Shown piece by piece: positions 56,846 through 64,000 of a stretch of 64,000 bases of DNA (position 1 is its first letter; every line of letters begins with the position of its first letter). Source of the DNA: Cyclobacterium jeungdonense (GTDB lineage Bacteria > Bacteroidota > Bacteroidia > Cytophagales > Cyclobacteriaceae); the NCBI RefSeq assembly GCF_010994275.1, contig NZ_WMCD01000011.1:124001-188000 (forward strand). Reading direction: 5' to 3'. Position numbers and translations under genes: made by a program. The notes below the pieces were generated by a model, which searched no databases, was not told the origin of the DNA, and worked only from the letters and a program-made list of their open reading frames with translations.

Positions 56846-59800
56846 ATGAAAACAATTTATACCGGCTTAATCAACGAAAAAGATAAAAGACTTGTTAAAA
56901 AGAAAGCCCCGATTATAAGGAAAATGGGTGGCTATTTCCTCCTGCAGTTGTTATTTCTGCAGGTGATCACAGGTACCTCCGTATTGGCGGAAGGAAAGAT
57001 AATTGAATCTATAAACACGGGGAGCAGTCCTTTTAGAGCGGAACTTGTTGAAATCCGTAAATCGGAAGAAGGCCTTATAAGTTCGATAGCGGATATCCAG
57101 GTTACCGGAACCGTCCTGGACGATAATGGCGAGCCCTTGCCCGGAGCCACTGTTACGGTAGCAGGGACTACCACAGGTACCGTTACTGACATTGATGGCA
57201 ACTATTCCCTGTCGGTAGAGGAGGGGGCCACCTTGGTTTTCTCCTTTATAGGCTTTGAAAGCCAGGAGGTAGCCGTGGGTAACCGGACGCAGATTGATAT
57301 TACCCTTCAGTCGAACTTATCTTCTTTAAATGAAGTGGTGGTCGTCGGATATGGTACCAAAAAGAAGATCAATTTGACCGGGGCCGTTTCTACGGCGAGC
57401 GGAGAAGATATGGCCAATCGTCCGGTAACTAACGTGCAGCAGGCGATGCAGGGGCTGGTAAGTAACCTGGTCATTACCCCCAATACGGCAGGCGGGGAGC
57501 CTGGAGCGGATATGGCCATGACCATCCGGGGTTTAGCATCATTCGAAGGAAACACTGCTCCCTTTGTCCTTGTGGATGGGGTTCCCATGGGTATCAACGA
57601 CATCGACCCTAACGACATCGAATCTGTTTCTGTTTTAAAAGATGCTGCTTCCACCTCCATCTACGGTGCGCGGGCAGCATATGGAGTTATCCTGATTACT
57701 ACCAAAAAGGGGAGTAAAGGATCACGAATTTCCTATTCCACAAATGCCGGGATTAGTTCGCCAACCATATGGCCAAAGTTACAGGGAGGAACAGATTGGG
57801 CGCATGCGTTAAACGACGCCAGGACCAATTTTGGGGCTTCCCCGTTTTATCCGGAGGAAGCTATTCAGCGTCTGGAGCAAAATCTGGCCAATCCGGGTAG
57901 TGCCCCGGGCATGTTGCCGCTTGGATCGGGCGATAATTGGGACCTAATGAATACGGGTACCAGAGGTGTAGCTAATGATGGAATTAGAGATTTGATCATG
58001 AAGGACAATTCTTTCAGAGTGAAACACAACCTGTCTATTTCAGGTGGGAACGATAATGTTAATTATTATTTATCCACTGGTTTTTATGAGGAAGACGGAC
58101 TGCTGAGATTCGGTGACGAATCGTTTAATCGGTTTAATGTGGATGCTAAAGTCGGAGCCAAGGTCACGGATTGGATGAACCTGGATCTGTTTGTTAAATA
58201 CAAATCCGAAAATGAGGATTTTCCCTGGAACCAGAACTTTGGACGCGCCTGGTACATGAACTGGATTGGCAAAATAAAATTTGGTACACCTGCGAAGTAT
58301 CCCGGGACTGACATTTGGACCCAACAGACCAATGTGGAGGCCTGGAGAAAAGTACGGCAAACGATCACGGATAACCAGATCGTCCTGTCCCCAAAAATAG
58401 AGTTAAAGCCGATAGAAGGCTGGGTGACGACTGTGCAGCTCAATTACACCTCCACTCAGGTGGAAGATACCCGAACTGCCCTGCAATATCCCTGGGTCAG
58501 GCCTGGTGATGGTCCGAATTTTTCTGGTGGCGAGATTGATTTTATACCACAAAACCGGGAATCAACGGAATATCACAATGAATTGAGAAGAAATACCTAT
58601 CTCTCCCCTAATATTTATTCCTCTTACTCCCGGCTATTAGGGAAACACGATCTTCAATTGATGTTGGGATACCAACAAGAGGAGTATACCTTCAGTAATT
58701 TAGGTGCAAGGAGCTTCTTCTTACTGAGTGATGCCATTCCATCGATCAGTACCGCAGTGGGGGATCAACTGGTGAATGACGGCATTGGACACTGGTCTAC
58801 CCGAAGCTTTTTTGGAAGGTTTAATTATATATTTGACGAAAAGTACCTGCTTGAAGTAAACATGCGGACGGATGGGTCCTCCAGATTTGAAGAAGATGAG
58901 CGGTGGGGCGTATTTCCATCGGTATCGGCCGGATGGATACTTTCGGAAGAAAACTTCTTATCATCCACTAACCTATTCGACCTGTTAAAATTAAGAGGTT
59001 CTTACGGAACATTGGGTAATCAGGATGTGGACAATTATTTATTCATCCCGACCATGCCCATTCGTCAAACCAATAATTGGTTATTTGGTGATCAGCGGGC
59101 CTGGACCGTTCGTGCACCCAATCTGAATAGTGTGAATTTATCATGGGAAACCGTTTCTACCTTAGATCTGGGTATCGATGCCTCCTTGCTCAATAACCGA
59201 TTAGGAGTTTCTTTTGGTGTATATGAAACCAGGACTTCCGACCTGGTTGGACCGGGACAACCTCTTCCGGCCGTATTGGGATCCACCGTGCCAAAAAGGA
59301 ACGAAGGAGAAATAAAAACACGTGGATGGGAACTGGAGCTTTCCTGGAAAAATCAGGTTAGTCCGGATTTTCGTTACGAAATCAGAGGCCAATTGGCTGA
59401 TTACAGAAGCACCGTGGTGGATTATAACAATCCAAACGGATTGTTGAATACCTTTTATCCCGGACAGGATCTTAATGAGATCTGGGGATACCGGTACGAT
59501 GGACATTTTCAAACGGAGGCGGAAATTAACGAAGGGGTAGATCAGAGTTTTATCTATTCCGGAGTGTGGAGAACAGGTGATTTCAGGTATCAAGATTTGA
59601 ACGGTGATGGTAAAATTGATATCGGAGATAATACCGTTGGTAGTCCTGGAGATCTTGAAATTATTGGAAATACGACGCCACGATACACCTATGGGCTGAA
59701 TTTTAACGCCCAATACAAGAATTTTGATGTTTCGGTGTTTTTCCAGGGAGTAGCCAAAAGGGATTGGACATTTGGAAACAGTTCCGTATTTAGGGGGCCT

Positions 59801-60202
59801 GCGGCAGGACCCATGCATAATAATGTCTTAGAGGGGCATATGGACTACTGGCGTGACGAAACAAGTGTTTTAGGGGCAAATCCAGATGCTTATTTCCCAA
59901 GACCTTATGCGCAGTTCTTCGGCGAAAATGCGAAAAACTACGGCAGGCCTGTCGATCACCTGATTCAGAATGCGGCCTATTTAAGGCTTAAAAATCTGCA
60001 AATTGGGTATTCGCTTCCTAAAAAAATTGCCGAAAAAGTGTTATTGACCAATGCCAGGATCTTTGTGTCGGGTGAGAATCTTTTGACCTTTACCGATTTA
60101 ATGTTTTTTGATCCGGAGGCACTTGCGGGAAGATGGTATGGTGCTGGGGACGCTTATCCATTGAGCACGACCATGTCTGCCGGTTTAAACCTTAACTTCT
60201 AA
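56846..60202 (+). CDS. SusC/RagA-family TonB-dependent outer-membrane transporter
   Basis: About 1118 residues from ATG 56846 (MKTIYTGLINEKDKRLVKKK); the frame extends 19 codons upstream, but those residues lack signal character. After a basic stretch, a hydrophobic segment ends near TSVLAEG. A carboxypeptidase-D-like domain follows (about 85-175, VTGTVLDDNGEPLPGATV), then EVVVVGYGTKKK, a plug domain with MTIRGLASFEGNTAPFVLVD and SVLKDAASTSIYGARAAYGV, and a long beta barrel ending NLNF. It imports oligosaccharides with the adjacent SusD. Its place after a GH78 enzyme and sulfatases points to a rhamnose-containing sulfated glycan. Confidence 0.93.
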   Translation: MKTIYTGLINEKDKRLVKKKAPIIRKMGGYFLLQLLFLQVITGTSVLAEGKIIESINTGSSPFRAELVEIRKSEEGLISSIADIQVTGTVLDDNGEPLPGATVTVAGTTTGTVTDIDGNYSLSVEEGATLVFSFIGFESQEVAVGNRTQIDITLQSNLSSLNEVVVVGYGTKKKINLTGAVSTASGEDMANRPVTNVQQAMQGLVSNLVITPNTAGGEPGADMAMTIRGLASFEGNTAPFVLVDGVPMGINDIDPNDIESVSVLKDAASTSIYGARAAYGVILITTKKGSKGSRISYSTNAGISSPTIWPKLQGGTDWAHALNDARTNFGASPFYPEEAIQRLEQNLANPGSAPGMLPLGSGDNWDLMNTGTRGVANDGIRDLIMKDNSFRVKHNLSISGGNDNVNYYLSTGFYEEDGLLRFGDESFNRFNVDAKVGAKVTDWMNLDLFVKYKSENEDFPWNQNFGRAWYMNWIGKIKFGTPAKYPGTDIWTQQTNVEAWRKVRQTITDNQIVLSPKIELKPIEGWVTTVQLNYTSTQVEDTRTALQYPWVRPGDGPNFSGGEIDFIPQNRESTEYHNELRRNTYLSPNIYSSYSRLLGKHDLQLMLGYQQEEYTFSNLGARSFFLLSDAIPSISTAVGDQLVNDGIGHWSTRSFFGRFNYIFDEKYLLEVNMRTDGSSRFEEDERWGVFPSVSAGWILSEENFLSSTNLFDLLKLRGSYGTLGNQDVDNYLFIPTMPIRQTNNWLFGDQRAWTVRAPNLNSVNLSWETVSTLDLGIDASLLNNRLGVSFGVYETRTSDLVGPGQPLPAVLGSTVPKRNEGEIKTRGWELELSWKNQVSPDFRYEIRGQLADYRSTVVDYNNPNGLLNTFYPGQDLNEIWGYRYDGHFQTEAEINEGVDQSFIYSGVWRTGDFRYQDLNGDGKIDIGDNTVGSPGDLEIIGNTTPRYTYGLNFNAQYKNFDVSVFFQGVAKRDWTFGNSSVFRGPAAGPMHNNVLEGHMDYWRDETSVLGANPDAYFPRPYAQFFGENAKNYGRPVDHLIQNAAYLRLKNLQIGYSLPKKIAEKVLLTNARIFVSGENLLTFTDLMFFDPEALAGRWYGAGDAYPLSTTMSAGLNLNF

Positions 60203-60213
60203 AATAAGACGCC

Positions 60214-61947
60214 ATGAAAAGAATATATTATATACTAATAGTAGCATTAGCAGGGAGCACATTGCTGTATTCCTGCCAGGAAGATTTCCTGGAGAGATCA
60301 CCACTCGATCAGATATCCGATCCGGAATTCTGGAACAGTCAATCCGATCTGGAGTTATTTCTTAACTCGTTTTATGACTCATTTCAGGGATGGCCAGCGT
60401 CTGGTGGTGGTAAGGCACCCACTAAGGACGAGGGAACAGACTTTGCACTAGAGGGCCTTAATGCCTTTGGCGGCACGTTTACGCAACGTATGGATGGTGT
60501 ATTAAACGTTCCGGGTTCTGGTGGCGGCTGGAATTGGGGAAATATTCGAAACATCAATTATTTTCTGGCTAACGTCGATCGGGTTGCCGAGGGAGGTAAT
60601 ATGAGAGAGCATTATGTGGGTGAAGGACACTTTTTTCGGGCATGGTTTTACTATGACCTGTTTAAGGATTTTGGAGCGTTACCAATTATTACCAAACCCG
60701 TTACTGCAGAAGATGAGGACATTTTGTACGGTGCTCGTGCCAGCAGAACAGAGGTTTTTGATTTTATTCTCAGCGATATTGATATGGCCATCTCCAAAAT
60801 GGATCATAGCTACCAGCTGGCCACTCCTGGAACCCGGTTGAGTAAAGATATTGCGTTGTTATTTAAAGCAAGAGCCGCTTTATTCGCAGGTACATGGGAA
60901 AAATACCATCAGGGCTCCGTATTTGAAGGACAAACGGATGGAAGCGAATACATACAGCAAGCCGCAGCTGCTGCCAAGCAAATTATTGATGATGGGCATT
61001 TTTCCCTTGTCACAGGGGATAGTAGCAACGTCTATTTTGAGCTCTTTAATCAGGTAGACTATGCCGGCAATCCGGAAGTGATTTTTTACCAACATTTCGA
61101 CAGAGCAATTGGTGACAGTTTTAGTAATCAATTGTGGAACTGGCCAAACGGTTACGGTTATACGTACGACGCGTCAAAATTTTATTTGAGCAATGATGGC
61201 TTGCCCATAGCCGTTAGCCCAAATTTTGTGGGAGATGAGACCTTAGAGCTTATCGAGCAGAATCGTGATCCACGACTTGCACAGACCTTTATGGTACCTG
61301 GGGATATCAGAAGAATACAAGGAACGGATACCCTTTATTATGAGGCTCCAGATGTGGACAATAGTGGTACCGGTATCGAATCACAAAAGTTCCGGCACAT
61401 CGTAGTAGATCCTTCCGTAGGAATTAACAATGGCAATGTCGATTATATTTTTATGCGGTATGCCGAAGCACTGTTGATTTATGCCGAAGCGAAAGCAGAG
61501 CTGGGCACCTTGACGCAGGCGGATGTTGACATGACTATCAATCAGCTCAGGGACAGGGTAGGAATGCCGCACCTTAACTTAAATGACATCACTCCTGATC
61601 CCAACTGGCCGGATTACGGTTATCCTTTGACCGACGTATTACATGAAATCAGAAGAGAACGCGTAGTAGAATTGTTTGCAGAAGGGTTCCGGTTTGATGA
61701 TTTAATGCGTTGGAGAGCACATGAATACTGGATGGGAGAGCGATTCGTAGGCATCTTTGCTACGCCCGAATTACAGGCATTATCTAATGTTCCGATCAAT
61801 GCTGACGGATTCTTTGACCCGTTTCAGAATAGGCTAAGTGGCCCGGACGGGGGATACGGATTTGATCCCGAAAGAGATTACCTGATACCCCTTCCCACCA
61901 ATGAGCTTACCCTAAATCCTAATCTGGACCAGAATCCGGGTTGGTAG
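60214..61947 (+). CDS. SusD/RagB substrate-binding lipoprotein
   Basis: A 577-residue SusD-family surface lipoprotein partnering the upstream SusC. The signal ends in a lipobox (STLLYSC, Cys 21). The mature protein begins QEDFLERSPLDQISDPEFWN, a typical SusD opening, and has helical repeats with GEGHFFRAWFYYDLFKDFGA, MRYAEALLIYAEAKAELGTL, then IRRERVVELFAEGFRFDDLM and RW, all classical RagB/SusD motifs. It ends at LTLNPNLDQNPGW, the usual family C-terminus. The gap to susC is 11 bases, so they form one transcript, closed by the hairpin after the stop codon. Confidence 0.94.
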   Translation: MKRIYYILIVALAGSTLLYSCQEDFLERSPLDQISDPEFWNSQSDLELFLNSFYDSFQGWPASGGGKAPTKDEGTDFALEGLNAFGGTFTQRMDGVLNVPGSGGGWNWGNIRNINYFLANVDRVAEGGNMREHYVGEGHFFRAWFYYDLFKDFGALPIITKPVTAEDEDILYGARASRTEVFDFILSDIDMAISKMDHSYQLATPGTRLSKDIALLFKARAALFAGTWEKYHQGSVFEGQTDGSEYIQQAAAAAKQIIDDGHFSLVTGDSSNVYFELFNQVDYAGNPEVIFYQHFDRAIGDSFSNQLWNWPNGYGYTYDASKFYLSNDGLPIAVSPNFVGDETLELIEQNRDPRLAQTFMVPGDIRRIQGTDTLYYEAPDVDNSGTGIESQKFRHIVVDPSVGINNGNVDYIFMRYAEALLIYAEAKAELGTLTQADVDMTINQLRDRVGMPHLNLNDITPDPNWPDYGYPLTDVLHEIRRERVVELFAEGFRFDDLMRWRAHEYWMGERFVGIFATPELQALSNVPINADGFFDPFQNRLSGPDGGYGFDPERDYLIPLPTNELTLNPNLDQNPGW

Positions 61948-61986
61948 CCGGCACGGCGCTCGTGTAAAAAAAGGAGCCTGAAAAAG

Positions 61987-62034
61987 CAAAGCTACGCCAG
62001 CGCGAATACCCAATTCGCACTGACGTAGCTTTGT
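61987..62034 (+). terminator. Hairpin terminator after the second susCD pair
   Basis: CAAAGCTACG-CAG-GCGAA (from 61987) pairs with TTCGC-CTG-CGTAGCTTTG (ending 62033) around a short loop, followed by TATTTTA. The stem is about 18 bases with a small mismatch. It lies 40 bases after the SusD stop. Confidence 0.8.
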
Positions 62035-62101
62035 ATTTTATAGACAGGTTCATAAAAGACCGTCCGATTTTGACTATTTAAGCAACATTAAAAGTAAAAA
62101 A

Positions 62102-63577
62102 ATGACAGTGAAGCAACTGCTACTGGTTTTAGGGTGCTTGGCCTTGTCCCTCTCCAGTGTAAATGGACAAATGGAAAGTCCAGGTCTGAAGAACTCCGGC
62201 AGGGGGCATTCTTTTTCCAAAGAGGAATCCCTTCAATTAATGGGGAATCGGTTCCTGACCTTTGCCTCTGTGGTTCGGGTAAATCAAATCGAAACTTCAC
62301 GAACTGAAGTGCGCGGGGTGGACGAGTCGGCCGTACACAGTCCCCGCGAGGCCCGCATCTTCCGGGAGGCCATTGAAAAAGCCTGGCCGGGGGCTAGAAT
62401 GACCTGGGCCTTCAGCTGGCTTGCCCTGCAGGATGAGCGTCCAAACTACCGCGAATTAAGGGAACTCATTGTCTCCTACCACAAAAAATACGGGGATGAG
62501 ATCACCTTTATACCGGGTGCCTATTTTTCACCCATGTACAATTCCCGCGAGCAAACGAACCGGGATCTGCACGAAGGATTACAAATGGTCTCTGAGATGG
62601 TGGGCAATGGATACCGGCCCCTTGCTGTGATTGGTGGCTTTTTATCGGCCGAAAACCTCCGGTACCTGTCCGAAGAAGAAGGCATACACGTCAGCCAGGG
62701 TACCATATGGAGCCAGTATGCGGTAGACAATGGGGATGGGGAGGGATCTATCGCGTATCCCTACTATCCTTCCACCGAACATTTCAACAAGCCCGCCCAG
62801 GGTGAAGCCGATCTTATCGACTGTGTGAATCTCGATGGCTGGACCGTCGATTATTTGAATGCGAGGTATCCCGGTGCCAGACGAATTGATGGCGTAAATT
62901 GTGGCAGTCGGATGGGCGTTGGGCCGATCGAGACGGTGATCCGATTGGGCACAGAACTGGGGGTGCGGCAGATGCTTGCGACCACGTCAACCCACTTCGA
63001 TAAAGGATTCGATTTAAACGGTTTTGCCTGGGTAACCTCTATTTGGGAACTTAGCCTTGTGGAAGCCCGGAAGCTTTGGCCAGGCTACCAGGGAAGGAAT
63101 GGCATGGAAGGGCTGGATATTTGGCTCAGTGAAATTCGCCGGCGCTGGCCGGATGCCAAGGCCATCACGCATGGAGAATTTGGCATGCTTTGGCGGGAGC
63201 ATTTCAAAAGCAATGATGAATTGGATTATCGTTTTGTACATCGGGGCTCCGGCATCTGTGGATCTGAACCGGAACTGGAGATCCGCTGGTTCATGAACAA
63301 AGATTTCAGGATGGCCACCCTGAGGGACTGGATCGCCCAAACCCCTGAAAAAGTGATCGATTTTACCCGATATGATCTGAAGGCTGAGGAACCTGGTGAT
63401 CCCGAACCGGGCAAGCCGATCCGCAACTGGAGCCTGATGAACCGCCTGAACCAAAAAGGTACAAGGCCTCAGGATGTGCCCGTGAAAATAGAAACACTTT
63501 ACCCTGAGGAACAGGAAATGATCAAAAAGAGGTATCCGGTTTTGTTTGAGGAAGGGCATCCGCTGCGTATTAAATAA
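62102..63577 (+). CDS. Secreted DUF3863-like protein, 491 aa
   Basis: A secreted protein with signal peptide MTVKQLLLVLGCLALSLSSV cleaved near VNGQ. The remaining 468 residues look like one catalytic-size domain plus a C-terminal part. Segments such as RMTWAFSWLALQDERPNYRE, TFIPGAYFSPMYNSREQTNR, EEEGIHVSQGTIWSQYAVDN, and DAKAITHGEFGMLWREHF suggest a (beta/alpha) barrel with several conserved Asp, Glu and His residues, as in the Bacteroidota DUF3863/DUF3864 family; that family name is from memory. No activity is established. Its position just after susCD and in the same direction makes a glycan-related role likely. It may have its own promoter, since a terminator lies upstream. Confidence 0.6.
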   Translation: MTVKQLLLVLGCLALSLSSVNGQMESPGLKNSGRGHSFSKEESLQLMGNRFLTFASVVRVNQIETSRTEVRGVDESAVHSPREARIFREAIEKAWPGARMTWAFSWLALQDERPNYRELRELIVSYHKKYGDEITFIPGAYFSPMYNSREQTNRDLHEGLQMVSEMVGNGYRPLAVIGGFLSAENLRYLSEEEGIHVSQGTIWSQYAVDNGDGEGSIAYPYYPSTEHFNKPAQGEADLIDCVNLDGWTVDYLNARYPGARRIDGVNCGSRMGVGPIETVIRLGTELGVRQMLATTSTHFDKGFDLNGFAWVTSIWELSLVEARKLWPGYQGRNGMEGLDIWLSEIRRRWPDAKAITHGEFGMLWREHFKSNDELDYRFVHRGSGICGSEPELEIRWFMNKDFRMATLRDWIAQTPEKVIDFTRYDLKAEEPGDPEPGKPIRNWSLMNRLNQKGTRPQDVPVKIETLYPEEQEMIKKRYPVLFEEGHPLRIK

Positions 63578-64000
63578 ACGTTCTGACTAGTCCTGAAAAA
63601 AGTTTACAGATTGATTTTTTTTTCTGAAACATGTGTAGGAAATGCCGAACATATTTCACCCCTATAGGGCTTGAGTTCCGGTAGTGGATGCTGTCACCGG
63701 GCTTCTCCCTGTGTTTTGATAGGGCGCACTTTCAGTGCTGGAATTTCGGTTTATTTTTATTTTGCTATCTCCAGGGAAAAATTATGGATTTAGGTTTATC
63801 CTTACCCTCGGATTTAAATTTAAACTAAAATTGTCAGACAAATAATTCTCCAGAAATAGATTCATCCAATCGAAAAGAAATCATCCATTTTTCAGCCCTG
63901 TAGGGGCGAGATCTCCCAGCGATGGGTGAAGCCCATCGACATAGAATGACTCAGTTGGTCTGAGCCCTGAAGGCAGTGATAGTTTCCTGTACCGGCGTAG
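63578..64000. other. Intergenic region at the window end
   Basis: About 420 bases without a gene. The final 110 bases are REP-like (listed separately). Nothing else is recognised before the window ends. Confidence 0.45.
63890..64000. repeat. REP-like palindromic cluster at window edge
   Basis: CAGCCCTGTAGGGGCGAG, then the perfect hairpin CGATGGG-TGAAG-CCCATCG at 63920-63938, then GAGCCCTGAAGGCAGTG. The hairpin has the same 7-base stem and TGNAG loop as 34084-34102 with different stem bases. The cluster may continue past the window. Confidence 0.65.

Noticed and set aside
59201..59818. 205-codon minus-strand frame
   Set aside because: Lies wholly inside the susC barrel region, on the opposite strand; chance antisense frame.

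Overview
The window is chromosomal DNA of a member of the Bacteroidota. The evidence is two SusC/SusD outer-membrane pairs, a secreted glycosidase ending in a type IX secretion (Por) C-terminal sorting domain, many lipoproteins, AT-rich spacers, few Shine-Dalgarno sites and sulfatases. The gene mix suggests a free-living, probably marine or saline, polysaccharide-degrading Cytophagales-type bacterium; this placement is inference. No rRNA, tRNA or CRISPR array was recognised.

Layout. (1) 1-9.8 kb is a defence and mobile region: an unknown minus-strand gene, an mcrB-mcrC restriction pair, a decayed IS110 transposase, two small excisionase-like HTH genes, a full tyrosine recombinase on the minus strand, remnants resembling toxin-antitoxin genes, and a second, truncated recombinase. 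(2) 10.8-15.9 kb holds a SusC-SusD pair with a good terminator and no adjacent enzyme or regulator. (3) 16.9-19.9 kb, minus strand, is a compact mscS / MgtE_N-CBS / mgtE operon for ion and osmotic homeostasis. (4) 20.7-27.1 kb holds a predicted secreted protein coupled to an S41 peptidase lipoprotein, then a 1272-residue fusion of DUF1080, SGNH-like, propeller, HEAT and cytochrome c parts. (5) 27.3-33.3 kb is mixed: an antitoxin-like remnant, a lone receiver protein, two small unknowns, a histidine kinase with a 21-residue tandem-repeat coiled coil, a CorA transporter and a Tat-exported class V aminotransferase-like protein. (6) 34.2-37.8 kb is a large secreted clan GH-A glycosidase with two tandem discoidin-like modules. 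(7) 38.4-39.7 kb is a decayed VapBC-type module followed by an unknown gene. (8) 39.7-63.6 kb is a sulfatase and glycan region: an intact sulfatase, a sulfatase pseudogene, a TauE/SafE exporter broken by one amber codon, a full-length NdvB-type cyclic beta-1,2-glucan synthase, a 5'-truncated sulfatase with a frameshift, a GH78 alpha-L-rhamnosidase, a second SusC-SusD pair and a DUF3863-like secreted protein.

How the genes may work together. The second SusCD pair, the GH78 enzyme and the sulfatases read as a polysaccharide utilisation locus for a sulfated, rhamnose-containing glycan. TauE/SafE would have exported the released sulfur oxyanion. Two of the three sulfatases and the exporter carry lesions, so the sulfate branch looks eroded or rearranged unless the single-base lesions are sequencing errors. 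The ndvB gene splits the cluster, and the sulfatase behind it has lost its 5' end.

Non-coding structure is notable: a roughly 350-base intergenic element in two copies around a terminator-like hairpin, a second shorter repeat pair, a 70-base leader shared by the TauE gene and the second susC, and REP-like hairpins of identical design (7-bp stem, TGNAG loop) at 34.1 kb and 63.9 kb. I did not find one unmistakable undescribed system. The best candidates for follow-up are the 1272-residue fusion, the MscS-MgtE operon, the repeat-built sensor kinase and the dispersed repeats.
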